From assembly GCA_003022925.1 (NCBI GenBank), contig PXRY01000065.1:1733-55320 (forward strand): a stretch of DNA of 53,588 nucleotides. Reading direction: 5' to 3'. The notes under the pieces are model-generated. The model did not search any database, was not told where the DNA came from, and saw only the letters and a program-made list of their open reading frames with translations. Made by a program: the position numbers and the translations under genes. This stretch comes from Halobacteriales archaeon QS_8_65_32 (GTDB taxonomy: Archaea > Halobacteriota > Halobacteria > Halobacteriales > Halococcaceae). This document shows, one piece after another, positions 1 through 9,234 of this stretch (positions are counted from its first letter, which is position 1; each line of letters begins with the position of its first letter).

Positions 1-1
1 C

Positions 2-1370
2 GCCGACGTCCCCGTCGAGATCAACGCCGAACCGGTTCGGGGGGTCTACCGATCGGGAACGGTCGCGGAGCTCGTCGTGATCGACAAGGAAAACGGCGGT
101 AAGGGCGACGCGCTCAACGCCGGGATCTGGTTCGCGGACGCCCCGCTGTTCTGTGCGTTGGACGCCGACTCGCTCATCGACCGCGAGGGGCTACTGGGGG
201 CGGTCGAACCCTTCCTCAGACGGCCCGACGAGACCGTCGCGACCGGCGGCACCGTTCGAGTGGTGAACGGTTGTACGGTCGAGTTCAACCAGGTTACCGA
301 GGTAACGACCTCGAACCGGCTCATCACCGAACTCCGAGAGATGGAGTACCTCAGGGCGTTTTACTCCGGTCGACTGGGCTTGAGCCGCCTGCGGGGGCTC
401 GTGCTCATCTCGGGGGCTTTCGGGCTCTTTCGAACCGACTTGGTGCGGGAGATCGGCGGTTACGATACGGACTCGATCACCGAGGACCTCGCGCTCGTTG
501 TCCGCCTGCACCGATACCTGCTCGACGCAGAGCGGGAGTACCACGTCGAGTTCGTCCCCGAGCCGGTCGTCTGGACGCAGGTCCCCGAGGACTGGTCGGC
601 GCTCGCGCGCCAGCGCCGCCGCTGGTATCGGGGGCTGATAGACACGCTCGTCCGCGAACGAGACATGATCGCAAACCCCCAGTACGGGCGGGTCGGGATC
701 TTTGCGATGCCGATCTTCACGTTCGCGGAGGCGATCGGGCCGTTGATCGAGGGCCTCGGGTACGTCCTCGTGCCGATCGCCTTTCTGCTCGGGGCGGTAA
801 ACTTCCCGTTCGTCGTACTCTTTTTTTGCAACGACGGTCGCAGTGGGGGTCTTCCTGTCGTGGTTCGGCGTGTTGAGCGAGGTCTACAGCTTCCGGTGGT
901 ACGACGACCCGCGGGACGTCCTCGTTCTGCTCGGCCACGGCGTACTCGAAAACTTCGGGTATCGCCAGTGGAAGGCCCTCGTCGCCTGGCAGGGGTTGTA
1001 TGAGTACCTGCGAGGCGACACCGAGTGGGGCGAGATGAGCAGACGGCGTTTCACCGACGCGGTTGCCGGCGGGACGAACGCGAGCGACGGGGCGATTGGC
1101 CGCGGGGCGGCGGGTAACGGCGCGAAGAACGATCGGGCAGCGGGCGACCGAACGACGACCGACGGGACGACGGGTACGGAGACCGCCACGCCGACGGAGG
1201 AAACGGAGGCCTCCGGTGGCGACGGGTCGGCGACGACCGACGGAACGACCGCCGGGACGCTATCGCGCGAACGCGAGGCGGAGTCGGTGATCACACCCAT
1301 GGCCGACGACGAGACCACAGGAACGACCGGCGACGGAACCGCCGGGTCGTCGGTCGAGAGCGACGGTTGA
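2..1370 (+). pseudogene. Family 2 glycosyltransferase, 5' end outside window, frameshifted
   Basis: Membrane-associated processive glycosyltransferase (GT2, cellulose/hyaluronan/NodC-like), which would add sugar units from a nucleotide sugar at the membrane. The open frame runs in from the left edge. Visible motifs are DAD near nt 161 (metal/UDP binding), the TED motif near 478-486 and QRRRW near 612-626, followed by hydrophobic segments. At a run of seven T (821-827) the frame breaks; with one T fewer the protein continues as FFATTVAVGVFLSW and ends at 1370. The last 110 or so residues are a Thr/Asp/Gly/Glu-rich tail of low complexity. The homopolymer position makes a sequencing error the simplest explanation, but a real pseudogene cannot be excluded. 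The sugar substrate cannot be read from the sequence. Confidence 0.85.
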
Positions 1371-1476
1371 CGGTAGCGTATCGCGAATCGATCGCGAGTA
1401 CCGGACGTCGGATAGCGAGGGTCGGCGGTCGACGATCGACCGTAGGAGACATGAACCCGGGTAAGCCAAAGACGAT

Positions 1477-4359
1477 GTGTCCCTCGTCGCGCTCGTTCGT
1501 GACCTCCGCGCGGAGGCACGCCGGACGAACGAGCGCCGCCTGGTGGTACTCCACGGGTCGCGCGAGGCGTGTTACGAGCGCGCGGCGGCCGTCTTCGCCG
1601 CGAGCGGGGTCGATCGGGGGAAGGCGGTTCTCGTCGGCGAGCGCGACGTTCTCCCTGTCGAGCGCGTGGCTCCGGACCGGACGGAGGCATTGCTCGGTAC
1701 GACGACCGGGACGGCCGTGTTCGACGCCCACGACCGATGCTCGCCCAACGCACTCGGACGGGTCGTCGGAACCGTCGATGGCGGCGGATTGATGGTACTG
1801 CTCGCCCCGCCGCTCGGCGAGTGGCCTAACCGACGCGACGGGTTCGACGCCTCGCTCGCGGTCTTTCCGCACGACGCGACGGCCGTCTCGGGGGCGTTCC
1901 GGCGACGGCTCGTTTCGCTCCTGCGAACACACCCCGGCATCGAGATCGTTAACGCCGACTCCGGGGCCGTCGAGCGCAAGGGCCTCACGGACCCCGCGCC
2001 GCGGCTTCCGGCCCGGCGATCGAGGGGCCACCTCTCGAAAGCGCCCGGTCCGACGACCCCGACGGGCCCGATGGAGGAGGGATCGACACGTCTCGACCCC
2101 AGCACCGGAATCAAACCGGGCGAGCCGGACGAATCGGACGAACTGGACGATCGAACGGAATCGGGCGACCGAGCACGCGAGCCGTTTCCGGAGGCGGTCT
2201 ACGAACGGTGTCTAACGGACGATCAGGCGCGGTGTGTCCGGGCGTTCGAGCGCCTCGGGACGCGCGGATCACCGACCGACCGAACCGCCGAGTGGTCGCC
2301 GGTCGCGATCGTCGCCGAAGCCGATCGCGGCCGGGGCAAATCGAGCGCCGCCGGCCTCGCCGCGGGCGCGCTCGCGGCGAACGGAAGGGAGGTGTGCGTG
2401 ACCGCGCCGAGCTACCGGGCGAGCGCGGAGCTGTTCGCCCGGGCGGCTGGAGTGCTTTCGGATCTCGGCCGTACGGTGATGACCGACGACGAGGCGGCCC
2501 CGCGATCTCTCGACGTCGGCCGGAGAGACGACCGGAGCGGAGATCAAGGAACCGACGGGGACGTCGGCGGCGGTGGCGACGGAGGTACCAGCGTCGCTAA
2601 TGGTGGGTCGATACGGTACCTGCCGCCGGCTGCCACGGCCGATCTCGTCGCGAGCGACCACGGTTCGGGTTCGGGTTCCGGTTCCGGCCCCGATTCCGGC
2701 TCCGGGTTCGGCGGCGGTGGTGGCAGCGACATCGACGGCGATAGCGGCGTCGATAGCAGCGGTCCCGATGTCGTGTTCGTCGACGAGGCCGCCGGACTGC
2801 CGGTGTCGCTGCTCCGTCGCCTGCTCGCGGCCGAGCGTATCGCCTTTACCACTACCGTTCACGGCTACGAGGGCGCAGGGCGCGGATTCGCGACCCGGTT
2901 TCGCGAGTCCCTGGCGGCGAGCGACCACGACCTGTACGAGGTGCGCCTTGACGACCCGATCCGCTACGCGGCGGGCGATCCAATCGAGGTGTGGCTCTTC
3001 CGTACATTGTTACTGGATGCCCGGCCACCGGTCGCCTCGCTCGTCGCCGACGCCAGGCCCGAGACGGTCGCGTACGAACGGCTCTCAACGGCCGACCTGC
3101 TCGCCGACGGGCAGTTGTTACGCGAGTGCTTCGGGCTGCTCGTCGCCGCCCACTACCGCACCGAGCCGAACGACCTCGCGCGGCTGTTGGACGCGCCGAA
3201 CCTCGCGGCCCGCGCGCTTTCCTATCGGGGCCACGTCGTCTCGGTCTGTCTGCTCGCCCGGGAGGGCGGGCTTCCCGCCGCACGCCGTCGGGAAATCTAC
3301 GACGGCGCGCGGATCGCGGGCCACATGCTGCCGGATCTGCTGACGAGCCAGTTGCGCGACGAACAGGCCGGCGGTCCTCGTGGACTACGCGTTCTGAGAA
3401 TCGCCACCCACGAGGCCTGCCGCTCGCGCGGGCTCGGCTCGTTGCTCCTCGATCGAGTCCACGCGGAACTCGACGACGAACCCGAAGAAACGGAACGGGT
3501 TGCAGGGACGGCACGAGCGAGTCCCGCCCGCGGAAGCGAGAACGCCGAGGACGTCGCGAGCGAAAGCGCCGGAAACGACCGCTCGGAGGACGGCTGCGAC
3601 GGCGATTCCGACAGTGACGATTCCAAGCGCCTCGGGCCTGCCGACTGGCTCGGGGCCGGGTACGGCGCGACGCCGCAGTTGATCGACTTCTGGCGGCGAA
3701 ACGACTTTCGGACCGTTCACGTCTCGACGACGCGCAACGAGCGAAGCGGTGAGAACTCGGCGGTCATGCTTCGCGCGCTCACCGATCGGGGTCGCGACCT
3801 CGCGGCGCGCCACGCCCGCTGGTTCGTCCGTCGCTTCCCGGCGGTACTGTCGGACGCGCTCTCCGGTCTCGACCCTGACGTCGCCCGCGGGGCGCTCCGT
3901 GCAGCCGGGGCGTCGGTCGACCCCGACCTCTCGGCACACGACTGGGGGGTGGTCCGCGGAGCGGCGCACGGGTCGGGGCTGTACGACACCGACCCGGCTC
4001 CGTTCCGACGCCTCGCGCTCGCGTACTTCACCGACCTGGCGCTCGCCGACTCGGCGCTGGCCGACCCGGAGGGCTCCGACTCCGATTCCGAGAGGGCCGG
4101 CCTCGACCGAAGCAGTGCCGATGCTGACCCGGACGACTCGGACGACGAGGGCGAACCCAATACCGTGCTCTCGACCCGTGAGGAGCGCCTGCTCGTCTGC
4201 CGGGTGTTTCAGGCGCGTCCGGCCGAACGGGTCGCAGCGCGGCTCGGTTACGAATCCGAACGCCAGTGTCTGCGCGCGCTCGGGGACGCCTACGCCATGC
4301 TCGTGAGCCGGTACGACGACGAGGCGACCCGAGCGGAGCGCAATCGAGACGGGACGTGA
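1477..4359 (+). CDS. tmcA: tRNA(Met) cytidine acetyltransferase TmcA
   Basis: ATP-dependent RNA acetyltransferase of the TmcA/NAT10 family, which makes N4-acetylcytidine in RNA from acetyl-CoA (family knowledge). Visible domain order: N-terminal TmcA domain; RecD-like helicase with a P-loop (ADRGRGKSS, about residues 282-290) and a DEAAGLP Walker B (about 434); GNAT domain with the acetyl-CoA loop HEACRSRGLGS (about 644); C-terminal tRNA-binding region. The start is the GTG that gives MSLVALVRDLR. At 960 residues it is longer than usual because of three low-complexity inserts: an acidic one near 200-240, a Gly/Ser one just before the Walker B motif (GSGSGSGPDSGSG), and an Asp/Glu/Ser one after the acetyl-CoA loop. 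None disrupts a motif. Confidence 0.95.
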   Translation: MSLVALVRDLRAEARRTNERRLVVLHGSREACYERAAAVFAASGVDRGKAVLVGERDVLPVERVAPDRTEALLGTTTGTAVFDAHDRCSPNALGRVVGTVDGGGLMVLLAPPLGEWPNRRDGFDASLAVFPHDATAVSGAFRRRLVSLLRTHPGIEIVNADSGAVERKGLTDPAPRLPARRSRGHLSKAPGPTTPTGPMEEGSTRLDPSTGIKPGEPDESDELDDRTESGDRAREPFPEAVYERCLTDDQARCVRAFERLGTRGSPTDRTAEWSPVAIVAEADRGRGKSSAAGLAAGALAANGREVCVTAPSYRASAELFARAAGVLSDLGRTVMTDDEAAPRSLDVGRRDDRSGDQGTDGDVGGGGDGGTSVANGGSIRYLPPAATADLVASDHGSGSGSGSGPDSGSGFGGGGGSDIDGDSGVDSSGPDVVFVDEAAGLPVSLLRRLLAAERIAFTTTVHGYEGAGRGFATRFRESLAASDHDLYEVRLDDPIRYAAGDPIEVWLFRTLLLDARPPVASLVADARPETVAYERLSTADLLADGQLLRECFGLLVAAHYRTEPNDLARLLDAPNLAARALSYRGHVVSVCLLAREGGLPAARRREIYDGARIAGHMLPDLLTSQLRDEQAGGPRGLRVLRIATHEACRSRGLGSLLLDRVHAELDDEPEETERVAGTARASPARGSENAEDVASESAGNDRSEDGCDGDSDSDDSKRLGPADWLGAGYGATPQLIDFWRRNDFRTVHVSTTRNERSGENSAVMLRALTDRGRDLAARHARWFVRRFPAVLSDALSGLDPDVARGALRAAGASVDPDLSAHDWGVVRGAAHGSGLYDTDPAPFRRLALAYFTDLALADSALADPEGSDSDSERAGLDRSSADADPDDSDDEGEPNTVLSTREERLLVCRVFQARPAERVAARLGYESERQCLRALGDAYAMLVSRYDDEATRAERNRDGT

Positions 4360-4547
4360 GATCGACGCTCCAGGTCGGACCTGACGGCCTTCGTCGGCCC
4401 TCACTGCCGTTTGCGCCGGCGGGCCGACGGGCGACGCGTGTCGAAAGGGGCCCGGCCGCTCGCGGGCCGCTCGTGGGCCGTTCGGTCGTGTCGAGACCGA
4501 GTTTCGGGCATCGACGCTTCTAACCCCGCTCCCGCCCGATCGGTCGC

Positions 4548-5030
4548 ATGGTCGAGGCTCTCACGGTCGTCGCGGTCGCGCTCTTGATCCTCGGCGTTCT
4601 CGGTGCCGTGGTGCCGTTGCTTCCCGGCGCGCCGCTGTCGCTTGCCGGGGTCTACCTCCACTGGTGGGCAAGCGGCTACAGCGATCCGGGCCTTCTCGTC
4701 CTAGTTGGGCTGACCGTGCTCGGGCTGTTCACGATCGCCGTCGAGTACGCCGGCGGCGCGATGTCCGCGAAGTTCGGCGGGGCTTCGACCCGTACCGTTG
4801 CGCTCGCGACCGTCGCCGGGCTCGCCGCGATCTTCGTTGCCGGTCCGCTCGGCCTCGTCGCGGGCGTCGCCGGCACAGTTTTTATCACCGAGTTCTATCG
4901 CCACCGTGACGCCCGCCGCGGCGCGAAAGCCGCCGCCTACGCCACTATCGGAGTGCTCGCCTCCTCGATCGCTCAGGTGCTACTGACCGTGACGATCCTC
5001 GTCGCCTTCGTGCTCGCCGTTCTCGTCTGA
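4548..5030 (+). CDS. DUF456 family membrane protein
   Basis: Integral membrane protein of 160 residues resembling DUF456. The pattern is a first hydrophobic helix from residue 4, a Pro-rich turn (VPLLPGAPLSL), an aromatic loop (YLHWWASGYSDPG), a second helix, the Gly/Lys loop SAKFGGASTRT, and two further helices to the C-terminus, about four membrane segments in total. The family has no assigned biochemical function. The gene stands alone between tmcA and a gene-poor stretch, so context gives no clue. Confidence 0.8.
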   Translation: MVEALTVVAVALLILGVLGAVVPLLPGAPLSLAGVYLHWWASGYSDPGLLVLVGLTVLGLFTIAVEYAGGAMSAKFGGASTRTVALATVAGLAAIFVAGPLGLVAGVAGTVFITEFYRHRDARRGAKAAAYATIGVLASSIAQVLLTVTILVAFVLAVLV

Positions 5031-5146
5031 ACTCGACCGGTGGAAGCTGGCTCGGTCGTCCGACTCGATCGAGGGAAACAGGCCCGTCGGCTCCCGAAGA
5101 CACGACACAGGTGTTTTTGACCGTGAACTCTCGACGAACCAACACG

Positions 5147-5296
5147 GTGAAAAAGAGCTTCGGGCCGCGCTTCGTTCCGGTGGCGCACGTCGTCACGCGG
5201 GAAGCGGAGTAGTTCGGCCGGCTCGCCGGCTGTGGGCACCTCGACGACGCGACTGAGTACACGACTGGTCGTGACTTCGCCGGGACGTCACGCTGA
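5147..5296 (+). pseudogene. Possible decayed small gene with in-frame stop
   Basis: A GTG at 5147 lies about 28 nt after a TATA-like GTGTTTTTGACC (5110-5121), the usual spacing for a leaderless haloarchaeal gene. The frame reads VKKSFGPRFVPVAHVVTREA, meets TAG at 5210, then continues in the same frame through LAGCGHLDDATEY to TGA at 5294. GC-rich third positions and the promoter suggest a former gene of about 50 residues with one nonsense change. I do not recognise the family, and the call is tentative. Confidence 0.3.
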
Positions 5297-5571
5297 TCGG
5301 CACCTGGTTCGCGCGCCGCGCTCAGCCCTGCGCGAACCGTTCTCGGGTTCTATCGGCATGAGCGCAGCGCGTGGACTGTCCCGTTTTCCGATCGCTACGA
5401 ACCACAGTACCCCACGTCGATGCTCGACACGCCGCCGATCCAACCACATTGCCGACAGCACTGCATCCGTTCCGAACGCGAACCTACTCATGACGATCAC
5501 CATCGCAAACCCAACCGTCCGCTCCTCTGGCGGTCGCCGACATCGGTGCCGCTATTCCGGAGGCGTATCCG
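5297..5571. other. Gene-poor stretch with an inverted repeat
   Basis: No convincing gene is seen here. A 9-bp inverted repeat GGTTCGCGC (5306-5314) / GCGCGAACC (5330-5338) with a 15-nt loop follows the decayed small gene and could be a transcription end signal. A Shine-Dalgarno-like GGAGG at 5559-5563 lies 8 nt before the next start codon. Confidence 0.4.
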
Positions 5572-6720
5572 ATGAGGGGTGCGCCCTACGAACTGGCGCT
5601 CGAATCACAGGTCCCGAGTGCGCGTTCGGTCTACCGGTTTCACAGCGCGGACGGCGTTCTCTCGAAGCGGTCGTTTCGGGAGACGGAACTCCTCCTGGTA
5701 GAGGCGCTCTGGGACGCCGACCGCGACCTCGGTCGCCTTCTCTGTCCCGAGGCGAACTACGGCGTCGTCGGCGTCGTCCTCGCCGACCGTGCCGCGACAG
5801 TCCACATGGCAGAATCGAGCGCCCGAGCCAGGGAGCTCTGTGAGCGAAACGCCGCGGCAAACGGCGTCGACGCGTCGACCGCGCTCGTCGCCGACATCGC
5901 AACGCTCGCCGAGACGTTCGATACGGTCGCGTACGCGCCGAAACCCTACACGCCGCTTTCGGTCGGGTCCCAGCGCATCGCCGGGGCGCTGTCGGTGCTC
6001 GACCCCGGCGGAAGCCTCTACGCCGCAGCATCGAAGCGAACCGGCCTCGCGCGCTACGAGGCGTGTCTCGACGACGTAGCCGCGTCGGTCGAACGGGTCG
6101 CTCGACGCGGCGATAGCGTGCTCCTCGAAGCGACGCCGTCGGAGCCGTTCGACCCCCCGACGTGCGTCACGCCACGGGTAATCGATCCGAAGATAGACGG
6201 CGTTGCGCTCTCGCTCGTCACCGTTCCAGGTCTGTTCTCCCCCTGGGGACTCGACGACGGAACGCGGCTGCTCATCGAAGCGACGCCGTTCGAGGACGGC
6301 GAGCGGGTCCTCGACCTCGCGTGTGGGTACGGTGCGATCGGAACGTACGCCGCCCGCGTTGCGGACTGTGCGGTGTGGCTCAGCGACGACGACCGGGTCG
6401 CAACGTCGTGTGCGGCGTGCAGTCTCCGTACCTCCGGCGTGGACGGTACCGTCGTGACCGCCGACTGCACCGAGGGCGTCGTCGGGGCGACGTTCGATCG
6501 GGTGGTCTGCAATCCGCCGACACACGCCGGCAGCGACGTGCTCTCGGAATTATTCGTCGGCGCGCGTTCCGTACTCGCTCCCGACGGCGAACTCACGGCC
6601 GTCCACCACCGCGAGTTCGACTGCCGCCCCTATCTCGCGGGGTTCGACACGATCGAGCGACGCCGGACAGGGGACGAACACGTCGTACTGGGTGCGTCCG
6701 GTCCCCGTTCCGATCGGTAA
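5572..6720 (+). CDS. Class I SAM methyltransferase, RsmC-like two-domain
   Basis: SAM-dependent methyltransferase of 382 residues with the duplicated Rossmann layout of RsmC/RlmG RNA guanine methyltransferases. The N-terminal half looks like a degenerate methyltransferase domain. The C-terminal half carries motif I DLACGYGAIG (about residue 247) and the catalytic NPPTH (about 314), which is NPPF/Y-like and typical of base N-methylation. RNA as substrate is inferred from the family; the exact position is unknown. The start is supported by GGAGG at 5559-5563. The small zinc-finger gene follows on the same strand. Confidence 0.8.
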   Translation: MRGAPYELALESQVPSARSVYRFHSADGVLSKRSFRETELLLVEALWDADRDLGRLLCPEANYGVVGVVLADRAATVHMAESSARARELCERNAAANGVDASTALVADIATLAETFDTVAYAPKPYTPLSVGSQRIAGALSVLDPGGSLYAAASKRTGLARYEACLDDVAASVERVARRGDSVLLEATPSEPFDPPTCVTPRVIDPKIDGVALSLVTVPGLFSPWGLDDGTRLLIEATPFEDGERVLDLACGYGAIGTYAARVADCAVWLSDDDRVATSCAACSLRTSGVDGTVVTADCTEGVVGATFDRVVCNPPTHAGSDVLSELFVGARSVLAPDGELTAVHHREFDCRPYLAGFDTIERRRTGDEHVVLGASGPRSDR

Positions 6721-6811
6721 CGGGATCGACTGTCGGCCATGCACGACTCGCGATGCGAGGCTCCTCGGGCGGATCGCAAGGATTGTTACCACTGGTCGCG
6801 TCGAACGAGGT

Positions 6812-6976
6812 GTGACCGAGTGCGTCGAAGACGGCTGTACCGAGCTGGCGGCCGTCCGACTCTACGTGCCTTGGGCGGCCGACAGAAACGTCTGTACCGC
6901 ACACGGCCGGGCATTGGTCCAACAGGACGGCGTCGTCGCCGAACCGTTAGAGGGAGCGGCCGAGGACTGGCGGTAG
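6812..6976 (+). CDS. Small zinc-finger protein, 54 aa
   Basis: A 54-residue protein starting VTECVEDGC with Cys/His pairs: C4 and C9 near the N-terminus and a CxxH (CTAH) in the middle, suggesting one zinc site. Such one-domain zinc microproteins are common in haloarchaea and mostly uncharacterised. The GTG start is chosen because the frame upstream overlaps the preceding methyltransferase and loses coding character. It sits just before repeat element A. Confidence 0.55.
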   Translation: MTECVEDGCTELAAVRLYVPWAADRNVCTAHGRALVQQDGVVAEPLEGAAEDWR

Positions 6977-7018
6977 CACGGATCGGCAAAACTGGCGTAC
7001 GGTCGGCGGGAAAGACAG

Positions 7019-7324
7019 CGTTAACTCACGTAATTGTCCGCCAAACAACCGCCACGGGGCGGGACTGAAAGGGGTCCGACCGCGTGGCGGCTCCGCCGTG
7101 GTTCGAACGACGCCAGCGGCGTCTCTCAGTCAGTGCTGGAAATTTGCGATTTCCGGCTTGCAGCAGGAACGTTGCGCGTTCCTGTCACATCTGCTCGCGG
7201 GCCTGTGGCCCGCTCACGGGTCGTTCCTCCCCGTTCGCTGTTCCGAGGCGCTCGCGTTCGCTCACGCCTCGTGGTTCGAGGGAGCTTCGCTCCCGCGCTA
7301 CTCACGAGAACGCCGGGGGCTTTC
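7019..7324 (+). repeat. Hairpin-array repeat element A (subtype 1)
   Basis: Copy A of the dispersed non-coding family. The leader (TTAACTCACGTAATTG...AACAACCGCC, 7021-7053) precedes GGGACTGAAAGGGG (7061-7074), and the element ends with GGGGGCTTTC (7315-7324). The ends can pair: GAAAG-GGG-t-CCG (7067-7078) with CGG-GGG-CTTTC (7314-7324). Interior hairpins include CGGC-TCC-GCCG (7088-7098), GACGCC-AGC-GGCGTC (7109-7123), stems at 7138-7154 and 7166-7182, GCGGGCC-TGT-GGCCCGC (7197-7213) and GGGAGC-TTC-GCTCCC (7280-7294). It lies between two convergent genes. No coding frame fits it. Confidence 0.85.
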
Positions 7325-7382
7325 GACTGTTCCGGACCCCTCTTCGGTTTCATTGCCGCTACGTTAGCACTGCTTGCCGACC

Positions 7383-8444
7383 TCACAGCAGGCCGAGCGC
7401 GCGCAGGCCGGCGAACAGCAAGTCGCCGTAGACGAGCGCGAGACAGAGCCCGAAAAAGAGGGGGACCAGAAAGGGAATCCCCGGCGTGATCCAGACGGTC
7501 GCCTCGCTCGTCAGCGCGTCCAAACCCGCACGCAGGTCCTCGGGCGAGGTGCCATAGGCCGTCGAGTCGATGTCGGCGAGAAAGGCTGCCGCGCCCCAGG
7601 AGTCCGCGTACTCGGCGCGCCTGGGGCGTCCGCCGGCATCGGCGTCAGCGTCGCGATCGCGCTCCCCAGCCTCCGTCTCCCGGTCGGCGATCCGTTCGCG
7701 CTCGCTTTCGGCCATGCCGCCGTCGGCTCGCGTACCGCCCTCAAGCCGCGCGCTCGCCGCGATCGCGCCGTCGCCCGGCGGGTTGCGCTCCGCGGGAAGG
7801 CTCTCGGGGTCGCGGTATCGCGCGGGTTCAGCGCGTATCTCCGCGAGCGTGAGCCCGCGCCAGCGAAGGTACATCCGCAACGCGTCGAGATCGAGCCCGC
7901 CGCGACCGGAACCGACACCGAGCAGCCGGCCGTACTCAGTGGTGGCCTCCTCACAGGTGACTCGCCGGCCGATCGGGGCCCGCGGGGACAGTTCCCCGTC
8001 GAGCGCGTTGCGGGCCGTGAGCGCGACCGGATAGAGAACTCCTACCAATACGGTGTCGGTCACGATCGTGAGCGAGAAGATTCCGACGTCGGTTTCGACA
8101 CGCGGCAGCACCACCCCGAAGAGGTCGTACGCCGGGTAGACCGGAAAGAGGACCGCGAGAATCATGAAGGCCTTCGCGTCCGCGCCGCCGAACCCGCCCA
8201 GTCGCCAGAAGACGTACGACAGCGGTACGAGGAGACAGACGCTGAGACCGACTCGGAGGGCGAAGAGCCGCCGTGTCGCGCCCGGGTCGAGCGCGGCGAT
8301 ATCCCACGCCAGGGCTACGAGCGCGAGAATCAAAAGCGGAATCCAGGTCCGATCGGCCACCCGCCGGGTCGCGACGTCGCGCCAGGCGACCCACGCAAAG
8401 GCCGGCACCGCGAGCAAACGGAAGAGATCCGCGATCGTGTTCAC
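7383..8444 (-). CDS. pibD: Prepilin/preflagellin peptidase (A24 family)
   Basis: Membrane aspartic protease that cleaves class III signal peptides of type IV pilins and archaellins at the cytoplasmic face. The two active-site aspartates are visible: D23 in WRDVATRR and D89 in GGFGGADAK, the GxGD-type motif. At least five hydrophobic helices come first, then a long hydrophilic acidic loop (about residues 190-300), then two C-terminal helices. The GTG start is supported by a TATA box centred 31 nt upstream. A type IV pilus-type ATPase gene lies 45 kb away at the right edge, so the machinery is not clustered here. Confidence 0.88.
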   Translation of the reverse strand: MNTIADLFRLLAVPAFAWVAWRDVATRRVADRTWIPLLILALVALAWDIAALDPGATRRLFALRVGLSVCLLVPLSYVFWRLGGFGGADAKAFMILAVLFPVYPAYDLFGVVLPRVETDVGIFSLTIVTDTVLVGVLYPVALTARNALDGELSPRAPIGRRVTCEEATTEYGRLLGVGSGRGGLDLDALRMYLRWRGLTLAEIRAEPARYRDPESLPAERNPPGDGAIAASARLEGGTRADGGMAESERERIADRETEAGERDRDADADAGGRPRRAEYADSWGAAAFLADIDSTAYGTSPEDLRAGLDALTSEATVWITPGIPFLVPLFFGLCLALVYGDLLFAGLRALGLL

Positions 8445-8469
8445 GCTGCTGAGAGAACGACCGGCCGAG

Positions 8470-8480
8470 TATAATTATAC
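8470..8480 (-). promoter_or_regulatory. TATA box of the prepilin peptidase gene
   Basis: TATAATTATA, a perfect palindrome in an otherwise GC-rich gap, centred 31 nt before the GTG start at 8444. The spacing predicts a leaderless or nearly leaderless transcript. Confidence 0.6.
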
Positions 8481-8628
8481 CGAACGTATCGAGAAAGAAA
8501 TCGAAGCGGGCGAAGGGACGACCCAAAGGACCGACGAAAGGGATGCAAAGACGGTCGGGACAAATGCCGGAGCGGCGGCTGTCCGGCGTCGAACGGCGCG
8601 AAAAGTGTGGGTGTGGTCGTCGGCCGAT

Positions 8629-9018
8629 TCAGATAACGCGGTTCTGGAGGTAATCCAGGTGTTTCGCGTTGTAGACGATCTGGACCTCGTCGGTCGCGGC
8701 GCTCCCGATACAGGTCAGACGAACGGCCTTGTCCTCGACTTCCTCGTCCGAGAGGATCTGTTGCATGTCCATGTCGATCTCGCCTTCCGTGACGATGGCG
8801 GCGCAGTTCGCACACGCGCCCGCCCGACACGAGAAGGGCCAGTCGTAGCCCTGGGCTTCGGCGGCTTCCAAGATGTACTCGGACTCGTTGACGTCCAAGG
8901 TACCGTAGTCCTCGTCGTCGAGACCGGCGTCGGCGGCCTCCTCGAAGAGGTCGTCGTCGTCCATGCTCCACCCGTTGTCGTCCAGCACTTCGTAGTTCAG
9001 GTACTCTACGGTAGGCAT
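8629..9018 (-). CDS. fer: Halobacterial [2Fe-2S] ferredoxin
   Basis: Soluble plant-type [2Fe-2S] ferredoxin of 129 residues, the usual halobacterial length. It carries electrons for 2-oxoacid:ferredoxin oxidoreductases and other redox enzymes. The cluster ligands are C64, C69, C72 and C103 in the pattern CRAGACANC...C. The acidic N-terminal insertion ([16 protein letters not shown]) is the salt-adapted domain typical of halobacterial ferredoxins. The ATG start gives [10 protein letters not shown], the standard N-terminus. It is a single gene with about 185 bp free on the downstream side. Confidence 0.97.
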   Translation of the reverse strand: MPTVEYLNYEVLDDNGWSMDDDDLFEEAADAGLDDEDYGTLDVNESEYILEAAEAQGYDWPFSCRAGACANCAAIVTEGEIDMDMQQILSDEEVEDKAVRLTCIGSAATDEVQIVYNAKHLDYLQNRVI

Positions 9019-9234
9019 CGACCGATAGTTCGATCCACGGCTTGTTAACTCTGCTGTTTCGGTAGTGCGTTTTTAGGCACGCCGTATCCTCTCGCCCCTC
9101 TTGCCGTCGATTTCGCCGGTTTCGAGTGCTTCGCTCACCGGCGGGCTTCGACCGATCTCCCGGCCGGGATCGGTCGTCGAGAACCGTCTCCTGTCGACGA
9201 AACGTTAACCGCCTTCCCGACCGAGGAACGGCCA

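Noticed and set aside
821..827. Programmed frameshift in the glycosyltransferase
   Set aside because: A T7 run can be slippery, but no downstream structure or family precedent supports it; a sequencing error or a mutation is simpler.
3385..4404. Long minus-strand frames opposite tmcA and other genes
   Set aside because: They mirror the third-position GC bias of the true genes on the other strand and contain no recognisable motif.
7280..7294. Intrinsic terminators for the element hairpins
   Set aside because: The hairpins are not followed by T-runs, occur in long chains, and some lie between divergent genes (copy H), where a terminator has no role.
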